The notes under the pieces were generated by a model, which searched no databases, was not told the origin of the DNA, and saw only the letters and a program-made list of their open reading frames with translations. The translations under genes were made by a program, and so were the position numbers. Below are positions 53,520 through 63,997 of a DNA stretch of 64,000 nt, piece after piece. The stretch's first letter is position 1, and each line of letters starts with the position of its first letter. The DNA lies in assembly GCA_020466095.1 (NCBI GenBank), contig CM035807.1, forward strand, positions 51,550,752 to 51,614,751, written 5' to 3'. This DNA is from Chlorops oryzae (taxonomy: Eukaryota > Arthropoda > Insecta > Diptera > Chloropidae).

Positions 53520-53800
53520 ATGCTGATAAGCTTGACTATTTTATTGATGTCTTCAGTGAATTAAATTTGGACGTTGTGTGTCACGGAGACGTGGTTTAAA
53601 TCAGATTTCGCGCATGACGTTTATGGCCTATGCAACTAAAACTTGATTCGATGCGATTGTGACAGTAGGGCCCGAGGAGGTGGCGTCGCTGTTTATAGCA
53701 AAAAGTATCTTCGGCAAAAAGTTTTTTTTTTAAACTTTGCTTCTCTTTACTGGATCTTCCTTTGGGTGGGAACTAACAGTAATTATTCTAATCTAAATTC
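53520..53800 (+). pseudogene. LINE endonuclease fragment
   Basis: In alternating frames YFIDVFSELNLDVVC, a TETW-like site (out of frame), and RARGGGVAVYSKKYL, the RGGGVa.Y motif of AP endonucleases in LINEs. Short and broken; probably continuous with the ORF1 at 52464. Confidence 0.65.
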
Positions 53801-53829
53801 TTAAATATAACTTAACTATTTATACAGAG

Positions 53830-55640
53830 ATATACATAAATAGTTTTTTGATTCCAATGGGCCTCTATTTGAGAAACTGGGTTGCTGAGGACTTATTACT
53901 GTTAAGCCGCATCCGTTGGTAGGATGATTCTTGATCATGCACGAGCAAGGTGCGTTAATCTTAGTAAATTCTTGGTTGGATAAGCGTACGGCGCGCACGA
54001 GCGAGGTGCGTTAAATTGATTGGCTGGAACGGCTACTCTGATGGTAGTTAGGACCATTGAGCGTTGAGCTTGCACGAGCGAGGTGCCTCAATCTGTATGA
54101 TTCCTTAATTGGCCAAACGTCTGGCATGCACGAGCGAAGTGCAGATAACAGAATATCGGTGTTTTGTTTCCAAAACACTAGAAGCGGACGGAAGGTCCTG
54201 TCTTCTTAACCGTGTTTGACGTGTTGTATTGTTAAGGCCTCTTGCCAACTGATTCGAGTGATTCCATAGTTTTTCACTGTAGGCTGATTTTAGATCGCAG
54301 ATCAAGATGAATGCTTGCATAACGAATGTACCATGGAGCACCTGAAATTATTCTAAGAATTTTTGATTGAGCTCTTTGGATTATTTCTATAGAGGATGCG
54401 CAGGCATTTCCCCACAACTGAATACCATAAGACCAGATTGGCTTTAATACATTTTTTATATAATAGAACTTTATACTCCTTATTAAGAGGGTGGCGATAG
54501 TTAATTAGCCAGTGAATTTTTGATGCTTTAAGTTTCAGGTTGGTCCTCTTTGCTTCGATGTGCTTTCGCCAAGTTAATCGTTTATCTGAGTGGAATAGTT
54601 TACACTATCTACTTGGGGGATGGAGACACCTTTAAGGAGAATAGTAGGGCTTATACCTCTTCTAAGCGTAAATTTAATGTGTTTACATTTACCTTCGTTT
54701 ACATTAATTCGTCAGGTAGAGAGCCAATTTTCAATCAATTGCATATGCTTTTGTAGGATTCTTGATGCTTTCATGGGATCGCAGCTCAATAATGCTGTGT
54801 CGTCGGCAAAAGTTCACATTACAATATTGTCACTAGTGGGGATGTCGGCTGTTAGAAGCAGGTAAAGAGAGGGGCCTAATACACTTCCTTGCGGGACTCC
54901 TGCTTTAATTTCAAATTTATCCGTTATAAATTCATTAACTCTTACTCTAAAGAATCTATTTTGGAGGTATGATATAAGAATTTCGTAAAAATTTTGAGGG
55001 AGAAGAGACTTTATTTTAGCAATAACACCCCCATGCCACACTTTATCGAAAGCTTGAGCGATATCTAGGAATACTGCAGAACAATATTCTTTTTTTTCGA
55101 AGGCGTTACGAATCTCAAGAGTGATGAAATTTACCTGTTCAATAGTTCCATGTTTTTTCCTAAAGCCAAATTTATGAGCAGGGATTAAGTTATTCTCGTG
55201 AATGTATGGCGTTATTTTTATAAGAAGAGCTTTTTCAAAAAGCTAAGATAAGCAGGGGAGAAGGCTTATTGGGCGATATGAGCTGGCTGTCGTCGGGTCT
55301 TTCCCGGGCTTCAGTATCATCATGATGACCGATTCTTTCGATATCTCAGGATGTGGGAGAGAAGCTCACAATAGCATAAAAAAGCCGTGCTGCATACGTA
55401 AGATCAATGTATGGCAATTCCTTGATCATTTTTGGGGTTATATAGTCATAGCCTGGAGATTTTTTCTCGGAAAAAATTTTCAATAATTATGCATTTTATT
55501 TCATTGGCATTAAATGTTATAGGGGTAATTTGGTTGTTCACCTCGCAGAGGGGAAATCTATAGCCGGTTTTCGGTGGGTTTGGTAGAAACACTGAGCACA
55601 AGTGTTGAGCAAAGACGGATGCTTTTTTCTCGTCACTTCT
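53830..55640 (-). pseudogene. Jockey-type LINE reverse transcriptase, decayed
   Basis: Minus strand. ILKPGKDPTTASSYRPISLL and EKALLIKITPYIHENNLIPA are at 55320-55200. QAFDKVWHGGVIAKIKSLLP, the first Asp region, runs through the 55041 frame. IKAGVPQGSVLGPSLYLLLT follows, and after a stop TFADDTALLSCD has the catalytic FADD (54815-54790). VNYLGIHLDKRLTWRKHI and the C-terminal AQSKILRIISGAPWYI are also present. Stops and frame changes throughout. It faces the opposite way from the adjoining LINE pieces. Confidence 0.8.
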
Positions 55641-55880
55641 TGCCCAATTTTACTCTAATGTCCAAAACAGTGCTGCCAACTTAGTTGTTTTCCCTAGATT
55701 TTTATGGGGAAATTTTTTTAACAGTTGGACTGCGCCGAAAAGGAATGTCGAGTAACGCGTAAAATGCAAAGTGACACAATATATTTATTTCTTGGCGAGA
55801 AGCCAAAATCGGACCTGTCGGACCTAGGTTTGAAAAATCGGACCTAGTCCGACAAAATCGGACCACCTGGTCACGTTATG
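55641..55880. other. Possible MITE remnant
   Basis: CAGTGCTGCCAACTTAG at 55670 and a right part rich in TCGGACCT motifs ending CCACCTGGTCACG. hAT-like ends are possible, but matching inverted repeats and target duplication were not found. Confidence 0.35.
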
Positions 55881-57585
55881 CTAGACGGAACAGAAAAACC
55901 AGCAGAGAAGAACTACTACCAGATAGAGAAGAAGGCATTGTCTTTGGCCTTCGCTGTAAGTTTCACCGAATGGTTTACGGACGTAAGTTTATACTCCGCA
56001 CTGATCATAAGCCATTGGTAATAAGAAAGGCATACCAGTATACACAGCCAGCAGATTGCAACGCTGGGCCTTGATTTTGATGACGAATGATTTTGAGATT
56101 GAAAATGTCAAAACAGCTAATTTTGGAAATGTTGACGTTCTCTCTCGGCTATTGTCGAAAGAGAATATTGAAGAGGATTGCATTATTGCCTGTGCGCGAT
56201 TGGAGCTCAACACTAAATCCGTCATACATCAGAACATTGAGAAACTTCTAATTACGTTTCACATAGTGCAAGATGAATCGAAGAAAGACACAACAATAAT
56301 AAAAGCGATGGATTATGTTACGAATGGATGGCCAGCAAAAGCAAATACACTCGAGGAGGCGTCGCTAATTCCACTTTTTAACCGGAAAGGTTCATTATCG
56401 ATTGTAGATGGCGTTTTGTCATTTGGCGACCGAATTGTCATTCCAGCCGCATTTTAAGCGCGCATTTTGAAATCCATGCACAAGGGACATCAGGGTCAGT
56501 AGAAGATGAAATCGCTTGCAAAAAGCTATATTTTCTGGCAGGGTATCGACGCAGATATAGAAAGATATGTTCAACATTGTTCACAGTGTCAGCGTAGTAG
56601 GAAAGCACCGGTTAAAGCAAAATTGAGTTCGTGGCCAGTATCAGAACGACCAATGCAGAGAGTTCATATCGACATAGCCGGACCAGTCAAGTCTCAAAAT
56701 TATTTGCTCATTGTTGACTCATACTCAAAATGGCCTGAAGCGTATCAAACCGATACTATAACGTCCAGCAAAATGAAAGAACTTCTTTCAGATTTTTTCA
56801 GCAAATTTGGGTATCCAGAAATCATCGTGTCTGAAAATGGCACTCAGTTTGTAAGTTCGGATTTTAGATTATTCTGTGAGGAGCGCGGAATCAATCATAT
56901 TAGAATAGCTGCATATCATCCCCAATGCAATGGACAAGCGGAAAAATATGTCGAAACCATCAAGAGGGCGCTGGAGAAAGCAGGAGAGGTAAATCCTAAA
57001 ATCATCCTCGCTTCATTTATCGGAAAACACAAAATTTCAATTGTCCCGATGAAAAATCGCCAGTAGAAGTGTTCCTGGGGAGGAAAATATGGATTTGATA
57101 TGTAAACCACAGCCCAGTAAATTGCAGCATAATAAAAAGATGGAAAGGCAGTTCAAGGATAAACACGGGGCGAAACTACGATCTTTTGAAGTTAACGATA
57201 AGGTATTCGTCAGAAGTTTTAGATCCAAAAAGTCCTTTTGGTATCCTGGCACGGTCTTAAGTAAAATCGGTAATGTTATCTATGAAGTGGAAATGTTTAA
57301 CGGCGCAGGCAAAAGGAAACAAAAGGGGCATATCAATCAAAATATCAGGAAGCTGAAGAACTTGATTCCGATATTAAATTGCAATGGCTTCCATTTTGCC
57401 CTGACACATACCCACCCGATTCCACACAAGAAAAATCGCAGCTTCGAGCTCAACAGGATACTGAATTAATCGATACCACACAGATTGACGCTGAACATGA
57501 CTCGTCCGACATTAAAAACGACCAACAGCAGCCACGCCGATCGAAACGCAATCGTAGACCACCAAGGCGGTACACCGATTTATAA
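55881..57585 (+). pseudogene. gypsy RNase H, integrase and Pol tail
   Basis: YYQIEKKALSLAFAV and, in a shifted frame, GRKFILRTDHKPLVI are RNase H. 56056-56457 has NVKTANFGNVDVLSRLLSKE (end of RNase H) and the linker. After a stop, 56506-57066 gives the integrase: HCSQCQRSRKAPVKA (Cys pair), HIDIAGPVKSQNYLLIVDSY (first Asp), VSENGTQFVSSDF and GQAEKYVETIKRAL. The second catalytic Asp reads Glu (SENG for SDNG). 57089-57469 carries the C-terminal module, and the tail RRSKRNRRPPRRYTDL ends at 57585. Several frame changes make it dead. Confidence 0.8.
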
Positions 57586-57770
57586 GAAAGGGAGATGTTG
57601 GGATGAAATAAGTGGCAACGCCAAATGAAGAAGAAGAAGCTAACGAGCGTCTGGAAGTTATTCGGAATTGTCAGTTGAGTCATTGAGCGTTAGCTGTAAA
57701 CTATTATTGAAATAAAGCTTACAAAATTAAGTAGTAAAATCTTGTATTGAATTTATAGTGTTTGGGGCAC
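57586..57770 (+). repeat. PPT and 3' LTR of this gypsy element
   Basis: GAAAGGGAGA (57586-57595) directly follows the Pol stop and precedes TGTTGGGATG at 57596, the usual PPT-TG arrangement. AATAAAGC at about 57712 fits a polyadenylation signal. The right boundary is not defined (next element's coding sequence starts by about 57790). Confidence 0.65.
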
Positions 57771-57801
57771 ACCTGACGTTGTAAGTCTCCAATACGGAAA
57801 A

Positions 57802-58152
57802 TTGGGACATTTTAAAAGCGATTGCACGGAGACCATTAAATGCTACAAATGTAATCAAAGCGGCCATTCACGTAAGAATTGCAAGCTACTTGCAGAAACG
57901 GACACAACCAGAAGCAAAGGGGACGTAGCCGTGGTAAATAGAAATAGCGAAACAACAACTTCAAAGGAAAAATATTTTCAAAATGCGATATTGAGCGACA
58001 ACAAAGTGAAGTCGTACATAGATCCGGGAAGCACTTTTGTCATCATGAGAGAGCATGATGTAAAAACTCTTGAAATTGAATACAAACCATTAAAACCCGA
58101 ATGCCAAATAGTAATGAAGAGGTTCAGAAACGGACGAGTTATGCATTTATAA
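57802..58152 (+). pseudogene. gypsy nucleocapsid and protease fragment
   Basis: LGHFKSDC and CYKCNQSGHSRKNC are CX2CX4HX4C-type knuckles (the first is partial). KVKSYIDPGSTFVIM is the protease active-site position, but the D-S/T-G is changed to D-P-G. The reading frame goes on after the inserted element at 60823 (GIFNANLKVD, DVDIYEVDDNV-like), then stops. Confidence 0.72.
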
Positions 58153-58381
58153 TGATACCAACTGTTCTGATTTAGGCAGGACAAGTTCTGATTTGCAGAA
58201 GCGAGTTCTGATTTAGTTTTAAGAAAAATCAGAACTCTGATTTTCCGGTATGTGTTCTGATTTGTTCTGATTTTCCATTGATATCTAAATATGGGATTCC
58301 GCATGTCCACCAACATTCATTTAAATGAACATTCACCCATTATTTCTTTTTTAAATTTAAAATCGAATAATCGATAGCATA

Positions 58382-59465
58382 TGGGGCATTCCACGCGAAG
58401 CGGGCAACGAAAAAAAGGTGATGTTCTGAAAATCGTTCATATTCGGCTCAATTGTACCTCTATGAGATATGAATTAGGGGGCAAAAAATTTTGACTGAAA
58501 ATCCGTTAGTTTTGAAAATATGGGCTTCTAAACATTGCCGCACATGAAAATAAGGTTTTGTTTGAATGCAAATATTCTAACTAAATTTTTTTTTCTCAAA
58601 AATAAATAGTAGTGATCTGTTTAGAAAATTTAACAAATTTTTTAATAATAAGAACAAAATCACAAATATAATTTTTTTTTCAGTGTAAAATCAGAGATAA
58701 AAATTTCAAAGCAAAATCTAAACAACTTAGCCTTTTTTAATTTTTTTTTAATTTTTTTGTATTAAAGCCCAAAATGTAAAGAACATACTGTATAAGTTTA
58801 ATAATGGGCCCAAAAGTGGTTTGGGAGCTAGAGCACTTAAAGCACACACGCATCGCCCTAAAATGGTACGTTGCGCTTATGCTTTGCGATGTTTAGAGCA
58901 ATAAACAATCATAAGCGCCATCTCTAGGAATCGAAAGTAATTTTTTTTATACTGAATAACAATGGGAAATATATTGTTCATTCATAATAAGCGATGCGTG
59001 TGTGCTTTAAGTGCTCTAGCTCCCAAACCACTTTCGGGCCCATTATTAAACTTATACAGTATGTTCTTAACATTTTGGGCTTTAATACAAAAAAATTAAA
59101 AAAAAATTAAAAAAGGCTAAGTTGTTTAGATTTTGCTTTGAAATTTTTATCTCTGATTTTACACTGAAAAAAAAATTATATTTGTGATTTTGTTCTTATT
59201 ATTAAAAAATTTGTTAAATTTGCTATACAAATCACTACTATTTATTTTTGAGAAAAAAAAATTTAGTTAGAATATTTGCATTCAAACAAAACCTTATTTT
59301 CATGTGCGGCAATGTTTAGAAGCCTATATTTTCAAAACTAACGGATTTTCAGCCAAAATTTTTTGCCCCCTAATTCATATCCCATAATGGTACAATTGAG
59401 CCGAATATGAACGATTTTCAGAACATCACCTTTTTTTCGTTGCCCGCTTCGCGTGGAATGCACCA
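58382..59465. mobile_element. TA-flanked foldback element with about 474-bp arms
   Basis: The left arm (58382-58856) and right arm (58991-59465) are near-perfect reverse complements from GCATTCCACGCGAAGCGGGC to GCACACACGCATCGC, around a 134-bp loop. TA lies at each edge (58380-58381 and 59466-59467). A transcript across it would form a 470-bp double-stranded stem. No coding capacity. Confidence 0.9.
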
Positions 59466-59467
59466 TA

Positions 59468-60814
59468 TACATATGTATATCGAAGCACATTGCAACACTA
59501 TAAGACATACAGTGACATCCCTATTCGCTAATTCATTTTCTTCTTCGTTTTCTTCGCTTGAACAAACGCAATATTACATGATCAATCGAAATATGATTTT
59601 AAAGCAAGCAAAGAAGTAACGGCAGCCACTACAAGTGCTAACAGCACAAGCACTTCAGCAAGCCACCACTGCACTAAGGGCTAGAAAGTCATTTTTTTTG
59701 GCAAAAAGTCTAGAAAAGGAGAAAGAGCATCGAATTTTTGCACAAAGGTGCAGAGAACAACTCTTAGATCGATGTTAAAATTAAATTTTTATTGGAAGAT
59801 TTTTAAGGGTACCTCCAGTACTAGGGTGTGTTCGGGACAACACATAAAAGCGTCCAAAATCCGCAATTCCTAATTTTTTTCAATGAAAATCGGTGTGTGA
59901 GTTCGTTTTGTTTGGGACTTAATAGACAACATTCTGGAGCTTCATTTCTGTATAGGTTTTATGGACTGCCAAAGACTGCTTCATATTTTGTGTTCTCACA
60001 GAACATAAGGAAAATTCAAAAATTTATTTAAAAAAAGCTTCAAGTGTTTAGCTAAACTTGTTTCATATACTAAAAAAAAACCCCACACAAAAGAGTGATG
60101 AGGTTTTATTGTATACCTGATTGCTACTATCCATATTTAAAAAAAATTAAGTTTCGAAGAAATTGATTAAAGAATTTGAACAGGCAATCTCACTTAATTT
60201 CAATTATTTGGAACGCCAAGCCGCACGTTGTTTGCTTTGTGAACTTTGACAGGCTGTCAAATTAAAAGGGTTACCAATAGAAAAAAATGAAGTCGTTTTT
60301 ATAATGGTCAGAGTATTTTCTTACTATACGCATACTAATTTTTTCCAAATTACTACACAAAAATTTCGATTTTTTGTCAAAAAAAGCGGCCAGCTGGCAC
60401 ATAGTGCCCTGGAGGAAGTCTTATATCGGTGTGCATAAATGATTCAGAAGAAAATAAGTAGCCAGTATCGGGGATATAAAAGTTTTAATTGTTATGGAAA
60501 TGTATTTCTTTTTATGTTCAGCAGAATCCTGGGGTTTAGGTTTTATTGTTGGTTTAATAAAAGTGATCTCAAAAATAAGGTTAATTTGGTTTGATTTCCC
60601 TAATGTTTTAATAACTGGCCCTTATTTTTTGTTAAGATTCGCCTAGAGGTGTAAAAAATGTACTAAAATGTACATTCAGATTTTAAAATGTAGTCTGATT
60701 TTTGTTCTGATTTATGTTCTGATTTTTCTAGCCCATGTTCTGAATAGTTCTGCCTTTTGAATTCGATTTGTGGCCGAAGTTCTGCTTTTTCTTTTCAAAC
60801 AGTTGGTATCATTA
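59468..60814. other. Right part of the 58150 hAT-like element
   Basis: AT-rich with no coding signature. Small frames at 59407-59619 and 59828-60031 lie in repeat DNA. Confidence 0.5.
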
Positions 60815-60950
60815 TGCATTTAGGAATTTTTAACGCAAACCTGAAAGTAGATCAACCAACTGCAAATGTTGACATATACGAGGTAGATGACAATGTATAA
60901 GCGTTCCTCTTCTTATAAGACAGCCATTTACCAAGCAGAAACACATCACC

Positions 60951-61511
60951 ATGGTTGGTCGACGAAACGCGTTGCGATTCTTCGAACAGCAGTCCATTGA
61001 AGAAGACAATTGTTTGAAGAAAATGCAAAATCCATATTTACCGTCAACGAGTTTGCGAATTCGGGCGAAAAATTCAACAGTAATACCACCGAATTTTATT
61101 GGATTTGTGGAATCCTATGAGAACAATAATTTCGACACTAACATATTTATAGAGAAAAATGAAAATAAATGCGGATCGATGATTCCAAACTTCATTGTGG
61201 GTAGTGAGAATAATGAACTCAGAGTGCCAGTTATAAATATCAAATCAGCACCAATAACGTTTGAGCAGAATCATAAATTGGCAAATGGCAAAATATGCAT
61301 ACAAGCAAACGATGACTGGAACGATGACCATAGTCAACTAAGCGAAATTTGCACAATACAGGAAACAAGGGCTACAATATGTATACATGCATTAAAAATT
61401 GGAGAAAAAGTGAGCAATGCAGGAAGAGAGAGAATTCTAAAACAAGTAAATAACAATATTGACTGCTTTGCGAAGAATACGAAACGAGAAACATTTTCGG
61501 AGTGGCACTAG
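60951..61511 (+). pseudogene. gypsy pol spacer (protease-RT)
   Basis: SLRIRAKNSTVIPPNFIGFV and NELRVPVINIKSAPITFEQN are the pattern seen between protease and RT in gypsy elements (host-like 'v.iP......v' segment). The tail VNNNIDCFAKNTKRETF leads up to the RT start but is then joined to integrase C-terminal sequence. Confidence 0.6.
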
Positions 61512-62065
61512 AAGATGGAATACGAGACTTAACTCAAAATGAGATGACAAATATAGAAACATCAAGACAAAAAGCGTTCGACAACATACGAGAGGACCAG
61601 CCAAAGCAGAAAATAGACTTCGACCAAAAAAGCTGCAAAGCGGAAAATTTTATAAGAAGCGATATAGTTTACATAAAGCGAACAACTATGCCATCACCAG
61701 GTGACGCAATGCAACTTCTGCCACATTACAAGGGACCTTACATCATAACGGAAGTGCTACCGAACGATCGGTACAGAGTGTCGGATACTTCTACCATCCA
61801 AAGAACAACAAAGTTTTACGAGGGAATAACAGCAGTTGACCAAATTAAACGATTCTTACAGCCAGAAATAAAAGGAGGCGAAGAAGAACTGCAACAAGCC
61901 GAATTTGAAGATGATAAGGTGATAAAAGAATCACTTAAAACAAAGTTAAATCTATTTTCAGAAGCAGACGTCGAGAAAGAACAGAACTGTAATTCAGAGG
62001 TTGTCAGGGTACGATACATACGCATAAGTGTCTATGTGTTGAGAGCTTTTAAAAGCTTAAAGTGA
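61502..62065 (+). pseudogene. gypsy integrase C-terminal fragment
   Basis: LEDGIRDLTQNEMTNIETSR, then NFIRSDIVYIKRTTMPSPGD and HYKGPYIITEVLPNDRYRVS, the GPY/F module of Ty3/gypsy integrases, followed by an acidic tail (KGGEEELQQAEFEDD). No catalytic residues remain. Confidence 0.78.
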
Positions 62066-62199
62066 AAAAAAAACTTGTACGTCAAATTGAAAAACCAACT
62101 TTCATTTTTGTGCAAATTTTTCTGACTGCAAAAAATGTAGAGGTATAAGAAAAGTAATGAAAGGAAATTTTAAAAAATATGAAAATATATAGAAGTCAT

Positions 62200-62410
62200 T
62201 TAATGCGGCGAAGAAGGAGTATGTTCAACAAAGCAATTGAGATCTTTATCATTCTGGTAGCATTTGATGCGAAGTAAATCCTGAAGGTGTTTATTTGTCA
62301 GTTTACTTCAATGACGTGTTTGAATTAGTTTGAGGAAGGAGAAGGAACTTTCACATAAGTAGGTGGTGTTAAACATCGACAGCAATTTGTGCATAGCTTC
62401 CTTTGTTTGA
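62200..62410 (-). pseudogene. hAT transposase C-terminal dimerisation fragment (ZBED/GTF2I-like)
   Basis: On the minus strand one frame reads HKLLSMFNTTYLCESSFSFL, then LIQTRH, a stop, SKLTNKHLQDLLRIKCYQND and CFVEHTPSSPH. This matches the hAT dimerisation pattern 'l.sm f gstY.CE..FS.mk..k...R..LtdehL...LR'. It is a fragment of about 65 codons with at least one stop. Confidence 0.65.
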
Positions 62411-62569
62411 CCATACTTTCCTTCGTCAATATTTTTCTAAAAATTAATTCCTATGTGAATTGGAACTGTCAAATCTGATTGCATCATTAAAATTTAATTT
62501 TATAGTGGAATATCATATGATTTTCTATTCTGCTATGCAACAAGTATTTTTAAAAAACGTCAGTTTCGC

Positions 62570-62977
62570 ATGAGCACTATCGAAGGAAAGAATTCGCCAG
62601 TGGCGACTCGCCATGCTCATATTTTAGCGTGTACTAGCACAAAAACAACAAGCATACGAAAAAAAGAGCGTCAGTTGCGCTGCTCTCTTGCATTCTCTCA
62701 AAATTTTAAAAAACAGCTTTCGAACTCACATGTACACGCTGTCGGTGTGAAAGCTATAAAACAGCGTTTAATGGGCCTGACAACCTCTGCTCTAATTACA
62801 CAGGCCAGCGATGAACTCCCCTTCTTAATTAAAAGTATTTTTTCTCGTAGGTTTTTGTCTCCTAAAAAATGCAAAAATAGTGAAAAAACTGCATCACGTC
62901 GAGGTTTCGAGGAAACCACCAATAAAGTTTTTTCTACCAGACATTTCTATGAACGAGAATTTCTAAATTGTGATTGA
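62570..62977 (+). CDS. Unrecognised ORF, 135 codons
   Basis: Basic, with no cysteine pattern or membrane segment. The reading frame is longer than chance for this AT content but has no recognised family. Could be a degraded transposon frame. Low confidence that it is expressed. Confidence 0.2.
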   Translation: MSTIEGKNSPVATRHAHILACTSTKTTSIRKKERQLRCSLAFSQNFKKQLSNSHVHAVGVKAIKQRLMGLTTSALITQASDELPFLIKSIFSRRFLSPKKCKNSEKTASRRGFEETTNKVFSTRHFYEREFLNCD

Positions 62978-63442
62978 ATATTGTTAGAATTTCTCAATGA
63001 TTTTGTGTCCTAAGATAACACTGTGTGTAATTTTTTAAGTCACGGCAAAATAACCATACACGGACACCACTACCTGATAAAAGACTAAAAAAAAAAGACC
63101 CGTGTCTCCCAATTTTCCACAAAGTCATGCACTTTTTGTTTTATGGGCCCCCAAAGATTTGGGGCCTTGGTATCATTTTCGTAAAAATGTGATCATTTTC
63201 TCAGGCTCATATCTTGTAAACCGTTCAGAATTTCGATTTACTCTCTGAGGCAAAGTTGTAGCTCTTGTCATAAGGAACAAAAATTGCCATCATATAAAAT
63301 CCAAAAAACTTCACCTTCCAGGTCAAAATCGCAAAAAACTTAAAAAATTTCGATTTTTTTTTACCTTTTTTCCCGTGTTCAGGTCCATAGGTAGCAATCT
63401 GACTCTGCTTCAGAAATTTTTTTTTGCAGCCTACCGACATAA
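62978..63442. other. Non-coding gap
   Basis: AT-rich sequence with homopolymer runs; no gene seen. Confidence 0.4.
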
Positions 63443-63667
63443 GCAAACATCTGCATTGAATTCACATAAACACAAGCCAAAATATAAAAATACCTGGAAA
63501 CACATTGTCATAAAGATGAAATTGTGAACATATGAAATCAAAAAACTTCTATCAAAAAACTACCTGGAAGCAAACATCTGCATTTAATTCACATAAACAC
63601 AAGCCAAAATATAAAAATACCAGGAAACACATTGTCATAAAGATGAAATTGTGAGCATATAAAAGCG
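63443..63667 (+). repeat. 127-bp spaced direct duplication
   Basis: GCAAACATCTGCATT at 63443 and 63570 start two units that match over about 97 bases (both contain CACAAGCCAAAATATAAAAATACC and CATTGTCATAAAGATG). The first unit ends GAACATATGAAATC, the second GAGCATATAAAAGC. Confidence 0.88.
63658..63665 (+). promoter_or_regulatory. TATA-like box
   Basis: TATAAAAG at 63658-63665, in the second repeat unit. A start site would be expected near 63690. The sequence after it is richer in G and C and leads to the ORF at 63812. The corresponding position of the first repeat unit (CATATGAAA) lacks a TATA box. Confidence 0.5.
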
Positions 63668-63811
63668 ACACGACGCTCCCATCGAGGCATTGCACAGCGC
63701 GACGTCAACGAGAGCTCAGCGGTGAAAGTTATAAAGTGACAGTGAAAGTAAAAAAAAGTGAAAGTGCTACTGTATAATTCGCACACAACATTGGCAACTG
63801 ACAATTTCAAT

Positions 63812-63997
63812 ATGCAGTGTGAAAAAAAGGATTTATTTTGCTACGTTTGCGGTCATCAAACCAGAAAAATAACATCTACAAGATTTCAAAAGGAAAAGAA
63901 TCCTTTAACTACTGAATTCAAAAGAGCATATACATTGTTTTTCGACGAAATGGACTTGACTGGTGAAAATTACACACCTAATACAGTGTGTCGCTAA
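63812..63997 (+). CDS. Short Cys-containing ORF near right edge
   Basis: 61 codons from the ATG at 63812: MQCEKKDLFCYVCGHQTRKI, then FKRAYTLFFDEMDLTGENYT and PNTVCR, ending in TAA. The FCYVCG...PNTVC arrangement resembles the N-terminal zinc-binding module of a group of uncharacterised insect proteins (C-x-x-C followed after 40-50 residues by a second Cys pair). The second pair is incomplete because of the stop, so this may be a truncated or frameshifted copy, or the first exon of something beyond the window. It lies about 120 bp downstream of the start expected from the TATA box. Confidence 0.4.
   Translation: MQCEKKDLFCYVCGHQTRKITSTRFQKEKNPLTTEFKRAYTLFFDEMDLTGENYTPNTVCR

Larger units (their letters stand above)
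58150..60814. mobile_element. hAT-like non-autonomous element, 2665 bp, 8-bp duplication
   Basis: TAATGATACCAACTG at the left and its reverse complement at the right end, flanked by TGCATTTA on both sides (58142-58149 and 60815-60822). Subterminal repeats of TTCTGATTT type occur many times in the left 120 bp and again at 60680-60760. There is no transposase. It interrupts a gypsy protease frame, whose continuation on the far side confirms the boundaries. A TA-flanked foldback is nested inside (58382-59465). Confidence 0.9.
57790..62065 (+). mobile_element. Second gypsy remnant, internally deleted and split by a hAT-like element
   Basis: Pieces in order: nucleocapsid zinc knuckles and protease (57802-58152), interruption by the element 58150-60814, resumption of the protease frame exactly after it (60823-60898), pol spacer (60951-61511) and integrase C-terminus (61502-62065). 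RT, RNase H and the integrase core are absent, so a large deletion joins the spacer to the integrase end near 61500. Confidence 0.75.
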
